DNA of 64,000 nt from Thermoplasmataceae archaeon (GTDB taxonomy: Archaea > Thermoplasmatota > Thermoplasmata > Thermoplasmatales > Thermoplasmataceae), in assembly GCA_038729425.1 (NCBI GenBank), contig JAVYSB010000005.1, positions 1 to 64,000 on the forward strand, given 5' to 3'. Below, one piece after another: positions 20,263 to 28,797 of this stretch (positions are counted from its first letter, which is position 1; the number at the start of each line of letters is the position of its first letter). The translations under genes were made by a program, and so were the position numbers. The notes under the pieces were generated by a model. That model saw nothing but the letters and a program-made list of their open reading frames with translations. It did not search any database and had not been told where the DNA came from.

Positions 20263-20625
20263 ATGCACGACCCCGCCGCCAGTTATTTTAAATGTACGGA
20301 ACGGGAGAGAGCCATATTTGAAGCGGGGATAAAACTCGGCACTGTATACCACCAGTATGTTGGTGTTCCGATTAATCTCAGCAATATCAAGTCATTGGAG
20401 AACGCCATCAGGGAAAGTGTGATGGTACAGCCATTCGTGGAAAGCGCCGAAGTTAAAATTGACCTTGAGATGGTAAAAAAAAGGCAGGGAGTGTATAAAT
20501 ACATAACCCTCTCCGGTGAAATGTTGAACGTGGGCCTTGAAATCAAGTATGGGGATTCCTCTATTAGGGCTAGGCTCGAATATATTGAGGAAATGGACTA
20601 TCCGCTCATGCATCTGGATGGTTGA
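20263..20625 (+). CDS. mptD: Dihydroneopterin aldolase, archaeal MptD family
   Basis: MptD releases 6-hydroxymethyl-dihydropterin and glycolaldehyde from dihydroneopterin in archaeal pterin (folate/methanopterin) synthesis. The 120-residue length and the core FEAGIKLGTVYHQYVGVP with later SVMVQPFV match this archaea-specific family as I know it. A TATTTATC box near 20231-20238 lies about 27 bases before the ATG. Translation is probably coupled to the THEP1-like gene, which starts 9 bases after the stop. Confidence 0.82.
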   Translation: MHDPAASYFKCTERERAIFEAGIKLGTVYHQYVGVPINLSNIKSLENAIRESVMVQPFVESAEVKIDLEMVKKRQGVYKYITLSGEMLNVGLEIKYGDSSIRARLEYIEEMDYPLMHLDG

Positions 20626-20633
20626 GATCAAAA

Positions 20634-21176
20634 ATGGCAGTAAAAGTTGGAATAACGGGACCCGTGGGGTCAATAAAGGCGGATGCGCTGAGAAAGATCA
20701 TTGATATGCTGCAGAAAGACGGAATGGAAGTTCAGGGATTGCTTGTCACGGAGATAACTGACAATTCAAAACTTACTGGATACTCAATTTTTGACATATT
20801 CACTAAGAAACGGGCAATTTTCGCTGAAGCTGGTATAACATCAAGAGTGAAGATCGACAAACTTGGCGTCGACACCAGAATTCTTGAGGAAATCCTTGTA
20901 CCGAGCTTGCAGAAAGCTAGAGAAAATGCCGATGTAATTGTGATAGATGAGATAGGCAAGCTTGAAAACGCAACAAAGAATGTTCAGAAAGAAATAGAAG
21001 AAACCCTGAAGTCAACGAAGCCGCTTATAGTTACGCTTCATAAGAAGTCAAGAAATCCTGTTCTGCAGGAGATCAGGAGCCTGGAAAGCATAAGAGTTTT
21101 TGACATCACCCCAATCAATCGAAACATAATGCCTTTTAAGGTGCTACGCGTACTTAAGGGGGAAGAAGGACTCTAG
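20634..21176 (+). CDS. THEP1-family nucleoside-triphosphatase with altered Walker A
   Basis: 180-residue P-loop protein of the THEP1 (NTPase, COG1618) family: N-terminal P-loop, a long middle region, Walker B VIVIDEIGKLE and the late PLIVTLHKK. The P-loop reads GPVGSIKADAL (residues 9-19), so the usual G-K-[ST] is I-K-A: the lysine remains but the glycine before it and the Ser/Thr after it are replaced. Catalysis may be weak, or the fold may bind another ligand. The ATG at 20634 is preferred to a TTG at 20622 that overlaps mptD. Trm1 starts directly after its stop. Confidence 0.82.
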   Translation: MAVKVGITGPVGSIKADALRKIIDMLQKDGMEVQGLLVTEITDNSKLTGYSIFDIFTKKRAIFAEAGITSRVKIDKLGVDTRILEEILVPSLQKARENADVIVIDEIGKLENATKNVQKEIEETLKSTKPLIVTLHKKSRNPVLQEIRSLESIRVFDITPINRNIMPFKVLRVLKGEEGL

Positions 21177-22217
21177 TTGATAATAGACGAGGAATCGGCG
21201 CGTATAAATGTACCAGACAACTTTACGAGAAATGGGCCTGGAAAGAAGATGCCAGGATTCTATAACAGGACTCAGAAACTGAATCGGGATTTGTCCGTAC
21301 TCTTTGTTAAATCTGTGAAGCCAGAGAAATCGCTGGATGCCTTTGGTGGAACAGGCGTTCGTGGGATACGGCTCGCCCTTGAAACACCAACTGAAGTCGT
21401 GATAACGGAACAGAATCCTATTGCTTACAAATACGTGACCGAGAACATAACGCTGAATAACTTAACGGTGAAAGCATATAATTGCGGGTTTCAGGATGCT
21501 TGCAACAACGAAATATTCGATTATATTGACATTGACCCGTATGGAACGGTAGTGCCTTATACTGATTTTGCAGTAAATTCTGTAAGGCCGGGAGGTTATA
21601 TAGGCTTCACTGCAACTGATTTGAGCCCGCTGACAGGTTCTGTAATCATGAAAACAAGAAGAAGATATGGCGCGTTTATTCAGAATGATGTTTTTCGACA
21701 CGAGATGGGGCTGAGACTGCTTATCTCGTATATAATAAAAAGAGCTGCAGTATTTGACAGGGCAGCATACCCTCTGATCTCATTCTGGAACTCCCATTTT
21801 TATCGCCTTTTTTTCCGGATCGAGAAGGGCACAGAGAAGACTGACAGGCTTCTGGACCAGATAGGAACCGTGAACAAGAGCAAACTACTCTGGAACAAAT
21901 ATCGTGATATTGAAGAAGGACCCGTGTGGACGGGACACCTCAATGACGGGGACTTAATCTTTAGCATGACCAGGGATTCAAAGAATATGGAGAACAGGGA
22001 ACTGCGGAAATATCTGGATCTTATGGGAAGCGAGGATAAATCCCTCCTTTTCTGGGACCTCACGCGAATTTCCCAGGATAAGCATGTGGAGACCCCGAAG
22101 GTCAATTCAGTAGTGCAGAAATTGAATGACCTTGGGATTGACGCCGGAAGAACTGAGTTCTCGAGCACTGGTATCAAGGCAAGATGCAAAATTGAAGACA
22201 TTTATTCTGTTTTTTAG
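21177..22217 (+). CDS. trm1: tRNA (guanine26-N2)-dimethyltransferase Trm1
   Basis: Dimethylates G26 of tRNA with S-adenosylmethionine. Signatures: the N-terminal GPGKKMPGFYN stretch, the SAM loop LDAFGGTGVRGIRLA, an ITEQNPIAYK acidic strand end, and the catalytic DIDPYGT motif followed by FTATDLSPL. 346 residues, a little shorter than many family members. The start is a TTG at 21177, immediately after the THEP1-like stop, so translation is coupled. The intron-containing tRNA-Tyr in this window has G at position 26, a possible substrate. Confidence 0.95.
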   Translation: MIIDEESARINVPDNFTRNGPGKKMPGFYNRTQKLNRDLSVLFVKSVKPEKSLDAFGGTGVRGIRLALETPTEVVITEQNPIAYKYVTENITLNNLTVKAYNCGFQDACNNEIFDYIDIDPYGTVVPYTDFAVNSVRPGGYIGFTATDLSPLTGSVIMKTRRRYGAFIQNDVFRHEMGLRLLISYIIKRAAVFDRAAYPLISFWNSHFYRLFFRIEKGTEKTDRLLDQIGTVNKSKLLWNKYRDIEEGPVWTGHLNDGDLIFSMTRDSKNMENRELRKYLDLMGSEDKSLLFWDLTRISQDKHVETPKVNSVVQKLNDLGIDAGRTEFSSTGIKARCKIEDIYSVF

Positions 22218-22290
22218 TGGCTATTATTTTAAGGTGGTTCTCAAGACCATTAAAAACAATAAATAAATCATAAGCTTTCACAGGTGACAG

Positions 22291-23166
22291 ATGAATAGCT
22301 GGATAAGAATACTCAGACCAATAAACGGCGTCATGGGGCTCGTCGCGACGTGGATTTCTGGATTCATTGGCGTTGGGTACAGATTGCCTTACTACTTTAT
22401 TGCTCTACTGATTGCATCGATATCAGTCTTTCTTGTTACCTCTGCTGGGAACGTGCTGAACGATATCCTTGACCAAGATACAGATAAAATAAACCATCCG
22501 AACAGACCGATCCCCTCTGGCGAAATATCAATTAAAAGTGCGAAAATGTATTCTACAGCTCTATTCATAATTCCGTTCGTAATTATCATTCCAGGTACGG
22601 TCACAGGTATCTACTCTGTATTTGTACCTATTATAGTGCTGTTAGCAGAGTTGCTCCTTATTTCCTATGAAACGAGGACAAAAAACATAGGGCTGTGGGG
22701 AAATGCCACGGTTAGCGTCCTTGTCGGCCTTATTTTTATTTATGGAGGAGTTTCCGTGGGAGCGATTGCACCCATGGTAATTCTTTTCGTCCTTGCGGCA
22801 CTTTCCAATTTCTCCCGTGAGGTAATAAAAGACATAGAAGACATGGGAGGTGACTCAGACAGAATTACATTTCCAAAGAAGCATGGCGTTAGGATGGCTT
22901 CCACAGTTGCAACTTCCAGCATTGTCATCGCGGTCGTCATTTCGGTGTTCCCCTTCCTTCTTGGGATTTTCCCATATCCCTATCTTGTGGTTGTTCTGGT
23001 TGCGGATATCATCTTTTTATTTTCAGTGCACAAGATACCAGAAAACCCTAAGAGAAGCCAGACATATAGTAAATATGCAATGATTACAGCTCTTGTTGCG
23101 TATGTGGTTGGTGCCATCGCCCTGGAGTTCATTTCAAGTGTTAGCCTCATTTCCATCAGCTGGTGA
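22291..23166 (+). CDS. UbiA-type digeranylgeranylglyceryl phosphate synthase
   Basis: Membrane prenyltransferase that adds the second geranylgeranyl chain to GGGP in archaeal ether-lipid synthesis. 291 residues with about eight or nine membrane helices. The first Asp-rich motif is NDILDQDTDKINHPNRP and the second KDIEDMGGDSDR, both standard for UbiA enzymes. The preceding-step enzyme, GGGPS, is encoded directly downstream (6-base gap), which makes DGGGPS much more likely than a quinone or heme prenyltransferase. A box about 27 bases before the ATG (AATAAATAA near 22260-22268) suggests a leaderless message. Confidence 0.93.
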   Translation: MNSWIRILRPINGVMGLVATWISGFIGVGYRLPYYFIALLIASISVFLVTSAGNVLNDILDQDTDKINHPNRPIPSGEISIKSAKMYSTALFIIPFVIIIPGTVTGIYSVFVPIIVLLAELLLISYETRTKNIGLWGNATVSVLVGLIFIYGGVSVGAIAPMVILFVLAALSNFSREVIKDIEDMGGDSDRITFPKKHGVRMASTVATSSIVIAVVISVFPFLLGIFPYPYLVVVLVADIIFLFSVHKIPENPKRSQTYSKYAMITALVAYVVGAIALEFISSVSLISISW

Positions 23167-23171
23167 AAAGA

Positions 23172-23909
23172 ATGAAAGTTTATGAAGAGATAAAAAAACG
23201 TATAGCAAAAGGGAAGGTTCACATGACGCTTATCGATCCCGCTTCACAGGATCCCGTAAAATCAGCTGTCATAGCGGAAGAGGCCGAACGGGCTGGCAGC
23301 GACTTCATCATGGTAGGAGGTTCTACCGATATCAATATAGACGCGATGGATCAATGCGTTGATCACATTAAGAAGCATACAAGCCTGAAGACCATTCTAT
23401 TTCCTGGTTCCTCAAGTATGGTCTCAAAACAGGCAGATGCTATATATTTCATGTCTCTGATGAACTCCACAGATCCAGATTTCATCGTGAGGCATCAGAT
23501 GAAAGCATCATGCTTCCTGAAAGAGACAGGACTTGAAGCCATTCCCATGGGTTATCTTATTTTTGAGCCTGGAATGACCGTAGGAAAGGTGGGGAAAGCT
23601 GAGCTTCTGCGTGGAGATGATTACAAACTTGCGCTATCGTATTCACTTGCTGCACAGTTCTTCGGTATGAAACTTATGTATTTTGAAGCTGGAAGCGGTG
23701 CTAATAGCCATGTACCAGCATCTCTCATATCTAAGGTCCGGCCCGGTATTGATTTACCGCTCATCGTGGGAGGCGGCATAAGATCACCAGAAGCTGCAAG
23801 CATTGTTTCTAAAGCCGGAGCAGATATTGTTGTTACTGGTACAGTGACGGAAAAATCAGACAAAGTGTACGATATCCTTGAACCCATTATTTCTGCCATA
23901 AAAGCCTAG
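23172..23909 (+). CDS. Geranylgeranylglyceryl phosphate synthase
   Basis: TIM-barrel prenyltransferase joining sn-glycerol-1-phosphate and geranylgeranyl diphosphate, the first committed step of archaeal membrane lipid synthesis. Landmarks: HMTLIDPAS at strand 1, MVGGSTDI, FPGSSS, YFEAGSGA and the phosphate-binding LIVGGGIRSPE with VTGTV. About 245 residues, normal for the family. The ATG at 23172 is preferred over a GTG that overlaps the ubiA-like stop. The two lipid genes form one operon. Confidence 0.95.
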   Translation: MKVYEEIKKRIAKGKVHMTLIDPASQDPVKSAVIAEEAERAGSDFIMVGGSTDINIDAMDQCVDHIKKHTSLKTILFPGSSSMVSKQADAIYFMSLMNSTDPDFIVRHQMKASCFLKETGLEAIPMGYLIFEPGMTVGKVGKAELLRGDDYKLALSYSLAAQFFGMKLMYFEAGSGANSHVPASLISKVRPGIDLPLIVGGGIRSPEAASIVSKAGADIVVTGTVTEKSDKVYDILEPIISAIKA

Positions 23910-24000
23910 GAAATATTGATCTGATCATGATTTTGCTATCTCTGCACATGAAATTTGTACTCATGGAGCAATGTTTAATTTATCAATGACATTTCCTTCT

Positions 24001-24246
24001 ATGCCCAGGGTCAGAGTGGAAATTGAGTACCTCGAAGGTGTTGAGGATCCGGAATCAGAAACTATTTTGAGAAACCTGAAAATAATAGGTTTCGAAAACC
24101 TGTCCAGTGTCAGGATATCTAAATCATTTGAGTTCAATATCAATGGTAACAGGGATGATGCTCTGCTTTCAGTGAAAGAGATTGCTGACAAACTACTATA
24201 CAATCCAGTTATTCAGAGATTCAAAATTGTAGAGACTAGTGATTGA
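24001..24246 (+). CDS. purS: Phosphoribosylformylglycinamidine synthase subunit PurS
   Basis: Small bridging subunit of the three-part FGAM synthase (PurS-PurQ-PurL). 81 residues in the PurS pattern: VRVEIEYLEGVEDPE, NLKIIGFEN, a strand pair, then a C-terminal EIADKLLYNPVIQ helix and strand. Start at ATG 24001 rather than 23971: a TTTAATTTAT box at about 23973-23982 lies inside the longer frame and about 25 bases before the shorter start. It is coupled to purL, whose ATG lies one base after its stop. PurQ is not in this window. Confidence 0.9.
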   Translation: MPRVRVEIEYLEGVEDPESETILRNLKIIGFENLSSVRISKSFEFNINGNRDDALLSVKEIADKLLYNPVIQRFKIVETSD

Positions 24247-24247
24247 A

Positions 24248-26560
24248 ATGCGGGAACCAGCCACTGTTAATGGAGGGACAGAGATCGTAAAGCTCCTTGA
24301 AACCGGAAACGATTATCTGGAAAGCCTGAGTTCAGGTCTTTCACTTTCACTCAGCAGAGATGAGATGATAATGCTTAGACATTATTTTTCAGATCTGGGT
24401 CGCAACCCGACAATGCTTGAGATTCAGGCAATGGCCCAGGCATGGAGCGAACACTGCTGCTATAAATCCTCAAAACTCTACCTCAAGAAATTTCTTTCTG
24501 GTCTGAAGACTGACTATACTATCCTCGCCATGGAAGACGATGCCGGCGTTGTAGAATTTGACGACGAGCACGCGTACGTTGTCAAGATGGAAAGCCACAA
24601 TCATCCAAGTGCGATCGAACCTTATGGAGGTGCAGCAACAGGGGTCGGAGGCATCATAAGAGATATTCTCTGCATGGGAGCTCAACCCATTGCATTGCTT
24701 GATTCTATTTATCTTGGAGATATCAATGATGCCTCGAAGAATGATCACGGCCTGACTCAGAGATTCACATTTGATGGAATTGTCGGAGGAATCAGAGACT
24801 ACGGAAACAGGGTTGGAATACCTAACGTCGCCGGCTCCGTCGAGTTTCATAAGTCATACAATAACAACCCAATTGTGAATGCTGGCTGCGTTGGAATAGC
24901 TAGAAAGGAGAACATAATCAGAAGCAAAATAGAGAAGGTTGGGGATATACTTATCCTTGCGGGAGGGAGGACAGGAAGAGACGGTATTCATGGGGTTAAT
25001 TTTGCCTCAGTCCAGATTAGTGAGAAAGAATCCAACAAACGAGCTGTCCAATTGGGAAATCCCATAATCAAAGAACCGCTCATACATGCCGTCCTTGAAT
25101 CAGTAGAAGAGGGGCTCGTAGATGGCATGAAGGACCTTGGTGGGGGTGGACTTTCCAGCTCTGTTGGTGAAATGTGCTATGCTGGTGGGACATCAGCCGA
25201 AATTCATCTTGAGAATGTCCTCCTCAAGGAGTCGGACATGAAGCCATGGGAAATCTGGATAAGCGAGAGCCAAGAGAGGATGCTATTGGCTATAGATCCA
25301 AAGAATATAGAAAAAATTTCCAGAATTTTCCGGAAGTGGGACATAGAATTTTCTGAGATCGGTAAAGTAAAGGCGGGCACTAACCTTGTAATATATCATA
25401 ACGGTTCCCTTGAACTTGATCTAAGTCTTCCATTCCTCACGTCAGGACCGATCTATGCCAGACCGTTTAAAACAAGATCGATTGACAAGAAGGAAAGTAC
25501 GATACCAAAAGAACCAATCGAATATGGAGATTTCCTGCTGCATATGATAAAGAACCCAAACGCCTGCGCCCGCTTTCCGGTGGTAAGGCAGTATGATTTT
25601 ACAGTGAGGGGAAATACTATAATGAAGCCTTTTGCTGGAATGCCAAACCATGAAACTCACTCTGATTGTGCTGTAATCAAGCCAGTAGAGGAGAGCATGC
25701 GTGGCCTCGCCCTTTCAGTAGGAACAGGTGGACGAAGCGTCTCTTTAAATCCATATAATGGCACAATGGCAGTGCTCGCCGAGGGATACAGGAACGTACT
25801 TGTATCCGGATCCAGACCGCACTCAATAGTTGACTCCCTGAATTTTGGGAACCCCGAAGACATGGAGGCAATGGGTGAATTTGTTGAATCTGTCCGCGCC
25901 ATCGGTGACTTTTGCAGGAAATTTTCGCTGCCAGTGGTTGCTGGAAACGTCAGTCTCTACAACGGATCGAGCAGCTCGCATATCATTCCGACCCCGACAA
26001 TAATGGTCTCGGGAATTGCGGATGACGTGGGGAAGTTGGTTAGCCCTGAATTTAAGAGCGCGGATCACTTGATAATACTGATTGGAAATAGTCCACCGGA
26101 CCTCTCTGGAAGCCTCTATTTGCACTATCTTGGAGTTAGATCTAATGATTATCCACCTGTTGACCTTGACGAACTTAAGAGTATAGCGGCAGGGTTTCAT
26201 AAAGCGTTTAAGGGCGGGCTGATTAAAGCTGCTCACGACGTTTCTAGCGGCGGCGTAGCGATGGCACTACTTGAGATGGCTTTCGGAAAAGGAATTGGAT
26301 TTTCAGTCGACCTATCGGAAATTTCAAATGGAAGGTTTAGTCAGAAACTTTTCAGCGAAATAGGAAACAGGTTACTGGTAGAAGTGGATCAGAAGGACCT
26401 GAAAAAATTACAGGAATGCTTTGAAGATGTAAGGCTCGCGGTTGTTGGAAAAACTGGCAGTAAGAACGTCAAGTTTGAGGATTCAGGCATCGTCTATATT
26501 GACTACGACCTTGAAACCTTCAGAAATGCCTGGGAACATGGGCTTGATGATTTCATTTAA
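24248..26560 (+). CDS. purL: Phosphoribosylformylglycinamidine synthase subunit PurL
   Basis: Synthetase subunit that turns FGAR, ATP and ammonia into FGAM in purine synthesis. 770 residues, the small archaeal/Gram-positive type. Visible landmarks: SEHCCYKSSK with the active-site His region, the MESHNHPS loop, TGVGGIIRDI, DLGGGGLSS, a second synthetase-like half starting near RNAL-type sequences, and late AHDVSSGGVAMALLEMA. Start is ATG 24248 (a GTG at 24239 overlaps purS). A G-rich ribosome binding site after the stop serves the next small gene. Confidence 0.97.
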   Translation: MREPATVNGGTEIVKLLETGNDYLESLSSGLSLSLSRDEMIMLRHYFSDLGRNPTMLEIQAMAQAWSEHCCYKSSKLYLKKFLSGLKTDYTILAMEDDAGVVEFDDEHAYVVKMESHNHPSAIEPYGGAATGVGGIIRDILCMGAQPIALLDSIYLGDINDASKNDHGLTQRFTFDGIVGGIRDYGNRVGIPNVAGSVEFHKSYNNNPIVNAGCVGIARKENIIRSKIEKVGDILILAGGRTGRDGIHGVNFASVQISEKESNKRAVQLGNPIIKEPLIHAVLESVEEGLVDGMKDLGGGGLSSSVGEMCYAGGTSAEIHLENVLLKESDMKPWEIWISESQERMLLAIDPKNIEKISRIFRKWDIEFSEIGKVKAGTNLVIYHNGSLELDLSLPFLTSGPIYARPFKTRSIDKKESTIPKEPIEYGDFLLHMIKNPNACARFPVVRQYDFTVRGNTIMKPFAGMPNHETHSDCAVIKPVEESMRGLALSVGTGGRSVSLNPYNGTMAVLAEGYRNVLVSGSRPHSIVDSLNFGNPEDMEAMGEFVESVRAIGDFCRKFSLPVVAGNVSLYNGSSSSHIIPTPTIMVSGIADDVGKLVSPEFKSADHLIILIGNSPPDLSGSLYLHYLGVRSNDYPPVDLDELKSIAAGFHKAFKGGLIKAAHDVSSGGVAMALLEMAFGKGIGFSVDLSEISNGRFSQKLFSEIGNRLLVEVDQKDLKKLQECFEDVRLAVVGKTGSKNVKFEDSGIVYIDYDLETFRNAWEHGLDDFI

Positions 26561-26577
26561 TAGAGGGGGATTTGTGC

Positions 26578-26844
26578 TTGACAGAAGAACTTATCAGGAA
26601 AAGAGAAAAAGTAGATGAAAAAAACGTTGTAGTCGAACTTTATTATCGGCTCAATTTCAACGCGGACAAAACTTGCGGCTATACCAAAATTTTTCAGGCG
26701 AGTATAGACGGGTCCGAGGACGAAGAGCGATATGAGATATACATGGAGCTTTATGAGTGTGGACTGAAGCCGGAAGAAGCGAATAGGAGATTTGAAAAAG
26801 TAATAGATGACGTTAAATCCGGAAAAATAGATGTGGAGATTTAG
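26578..26844 (+). CDS. Small acidic protein of unknown function
   Basis: 88 residues with a high Glu/Lys/Asp content and no membrane segment. I choose TTG 26578 because AGAGGGGGA ends 8 bases upstream, whereas the TTG at 26572 is only 3 bases from it. The sequence suggests a strand pair (VVVELYYRLNF) followed by helices (YEIYMELYECGLKPEEANRR). No family recognised. It sits 17 bases after purL and is probably co-transcribed. Its stop overlaps that of the riboflavin kinase gene on the other strand. Confidence 0.65.
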   Translation: MTEELIRKREKVDEKNVVVELYYRLNFNADKTCGYTKIFQASIDGSEDEERYEIYMELYECGLKPEEANRRFEKVIDDVKSGKIDVEI

Positions 26845-27536
26845 CTGGATTTTGATTGAGAACCTATCTCTATCTTGACCGATACCTTGGAATCATCGAC
26901 CAGCTTGAGCATATCGCGTAGGTACTGACTTGATATTATTTCAAGAACATCAGAGTAGACTGTTCTTTCTGGCAATATTGCGGCGCAGTCGATGCTGTCT
27001 ATCTTTGCCTTGAAAGCCTTTACCGGTCCAAAGGTCCTATCCTCTGTCTGGAACCCATCTATGTGTATACCTGAGCTGTTCCTGAGGCGTCTCAATTCGT
27101 TCTCGAATTCCCGTCCAACCTTAATATTAAGTGTCCCCAGGTATGGAATGTATCCCAACTTTTCCTGAAACTGAATAATATATGATTTTCTTGAAATGTA
27201 GTATCTACCTTCACCAAGTCCACTCTTCACTTCCCCTTCAATTGTTATTATGTCAGACATATCCAGTATACGCGAGAGAGAATCTAGTTCCGAGAAAAGA
27301 ATGTCTAAACCATTCTCTGTAAGCGAAATGTCCTGCTTTCTATTTTCCAGTACCCTGTTTATATATTTCTCTGCCCCTAGTTTTATTATGATCCTAGAAG
27401 CGGATTGCTGGCTTATTCCCATTAGCTTTGCGACTTCACCTGAAGATATATTTCTGGACGATTCTCTTCCTATAAGTTTCTTTATGGCTTTAAGTGCCAG
27501 ATAAAGCTGATAATCCTTAGCTATTCCTGATTTCAT
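26841..27536 (-). CDS. ribK: CTP-dependent riboflavin kinase with N-terminal winged helix (RibK/RbkR)
   Basis: Archaeal enzyme that makes FMN from riboflavin using CTP. The C-terminal kinase domain (about 105-225) has GEVKSGLGEGRYYIS, the GYIPYLGTLNIKV motif and a VKAFKAKI strand. The first 90 residues form a MarR-like winged helix (SSGEVAKLMGISQQSASRIII). Proteins with this two-part layout are described as RbkR, which both make FMN and repress riboflavin genes. Upstream on the same strand are a PIN protein and aIF2-beta. A GGAGG lies directly against the ATG. Confidence 0.93.
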   Translation of the reverse strand: MKSGIAKDYQLYLALKAIKKLIGRESSRNISSGEVAKLMGISQQSASRIIIKLGAEKYINRVLENRKQDISLTENGLDILFSELDSLSRILDMSDIITIEGEVKSGLGEGRYYISRKSYIIQFQEKLGYIPYLGTLNIKVGREFENELRRLRNSSGIHIDGFQTEDRTFGPVKAFKAKIDSIDCAAILPERTVYSDVLEIISSQYLRDMLKLVDDSKVSVKIEIGSQSKSS

Positions 27537-27580
27537 CCTCCTTCAGGAATTAAGCCTTCAATCTTAATCCTTATGATCGA

Positions 27581-27940
27581 TTACACGGCATCGATTATTC
27601 GTTTTCTTTTGATCGTAAAAACATGTACTTTACCCGTCTTTGCAGCAGAGATCATCTCGCGGTCATTGGTCAGGATTGAGCACCTGTCGCTCATCGCACG
27701 CCTGACTATGGCTGAGTCGCAAGCCCCCTCTACAATGATTGACCTGAACTTAGAAGCGATTTCGAGCGCGGCTCTAGCTTCCTTCACACTACCTGCCAAC
27801 CCTTCCAGTTCACGAATAACACAATCTGGGACAAGAATATTTTGAAGACCTCTGCCTTGCAGGTTTTTCTTCAGGTCAATTCTCTGTCTGACCGAATATA
27901 TGAGTGCGTTGGAATCTACAATGACAGTATTGCTGTCCAT
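27581..27940 (-). CDS. PIN-domain ribonuclease, Fcf1/archaeal VapC9-like
   Basis: 119-residue PIN domain, essentially the whole protein. Acidic residues of the nuclease site are visible: VDSNALIY (Asp 9), VIRELEG (Glu), a conserved Asp in VEGACDSAIV and LTNDREM (Asp). The VPDCVIRELEGLAG stretch is typical of archaeal PIN proteins related to Fcf1 and encoded beside translation genes, not of the toxin VapC, and no antitoxin gene is next to it. It starts 1 base after the aIF2-beta stop. Likely role: RNA processing. Confidence 0.85.
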   Translation of the reverse strand: MDSNTVIVDSNALIYSVRQRIDLKKNLQGRGLQNILVPDCVIRELEGLAGSVKEARAALEIASKFRSIIVEGACDSAIVRRAMSDRCSILTNDREMISAAKTGKVHVFTIKRKRIIDAV

Positions 27941-27941
27941 T

Positions 27942-28559
27942 TCAGTTTTTTGAGACTATTTCCGCAATCGCTGTACCATTCCTGATTTTTTTAATAAGAA
28001 CCCTGAGATTCTCGCCCTTTTTGCCCCCAGCAACAATTATTGAGTAACCTTTATAATTGGTTCTCCCTTCGCCGGATTTCCCAACTTCGTTAATAGTTAT
28101 ATTATATTGCTTCCCTTCTTCCAGATCGGCTTCGTTAGATTTTGAATCCCTTGTTAACTTGATAGGGTGTTGGGCCCCGCATGCTTTACAAGTAAGCAGA
28201 TCTATTCTGCCGACCCTGTGGATCTCTGTGTCAGGTGATCCGCATTCGTAGCACTTCACGTAAGAGTCCATATATTGTGAGAATTTCTTTGAAATCTGTG
28301 AAGCGGACAGCTTCCTGTTAATTATGAGTCTTCTCCCACTGATGGTCACACCAATGCCAAATTCCTTCATTAGATATTTCGCAATAACCTGCGGTTCCCG
28401 ATTGATGAGATCAGTTATATCGAGAAAATTCCTGATTATGGTAGATTTGCCCTCGGTGATTACGTCAGGTTCCGGTATCTTAAGTCTGCTATCGCTGGTA
28501 TTTGACTTTGCAAGCATCCCCGACGCCTTTTCCAGAAGCTCTTCGTAATCGTTTGTCAT
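27942..28559 (-). CDS. Translation initiation factor aIF2-beta with C-terminal TRAM domain
   Basis: Beta subunit of aIF2, which brings initiator tRNA to the ribosome. The core (about 35-140) has the alpha/beta domain KYLMKEFGIG and the zinc ribbon CYECGSPDTE/CKACGA. A TRAM-like RNA-binding domain follows (about 148-203: YNITINEVGKSGEGRTNYKG and RVLIKKI), making 205 residues instead of about 140. aIF2-beta with a TRAM extension is, to my knowledge, found in several euryarchaeal lineages. A TTTAAATAA box lies 27 bases before the ATG. Confidence 0.93.
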   Translation of the reverse strand: MTNDYEELLEKASGMLAKSNTSDSRLKIPEPDVITEGKSTIIRNFLDITDLINREPQVIAKYLMKEFGIGVTISGRRLIINRKLSASQISKKFSQYMDSYVKCYECGSPDTEIHRVGRIDLLTCKACGAQHPIKLTRDSKSNEADLEEGKQYNITINEVGKSGEGRTNYKGYSIIVAGGKKGENLRVLIKKIRNGTAIAEIVSKN

Positions 28560-28797
28560 ACAATAGACGTATCCTGACGGGTTATTTAAACTAATGATTA
28601 TTAAAATTATGTACGATATATATAATGATACGCAAATTTATAAAATAAATGATATCAACAAAATATAATCATGGTTAAGTAGAGAAAAATTATTATAATA
28701 ACTGTCTCCACGTGTACATAATGTGTGTACTCAGCATCAGGCCAACATTACTTACTTGTATATACAAAAGAAACATTTAAATATATATTGTTACATA
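28560..28797. promoter_or_regulatory. Divergent promoter region, aIF2-beta and RHH gene
   Basis: 238 AT-rich bases between divergent starts. The aIF2-beta box (TTTAAATAA, about 28582-28590) is clear. On the plus strand two candidate boxes, TATATAC near 28759-28765 and ATTTAAATATAT near 28775-28786, precede the RHH start at 28798; neither has ideal spacing. Several short direct AT-rich runs could be RHH operators, but no clean palindrome stands out. Confidence 0.5.

Noticed and set aside
24470-24850. 126-codon open frame opposite purL
   Set aside because: Antisense to an essential, well-conserved enzyme; no promoter, start context or recognisable domain.
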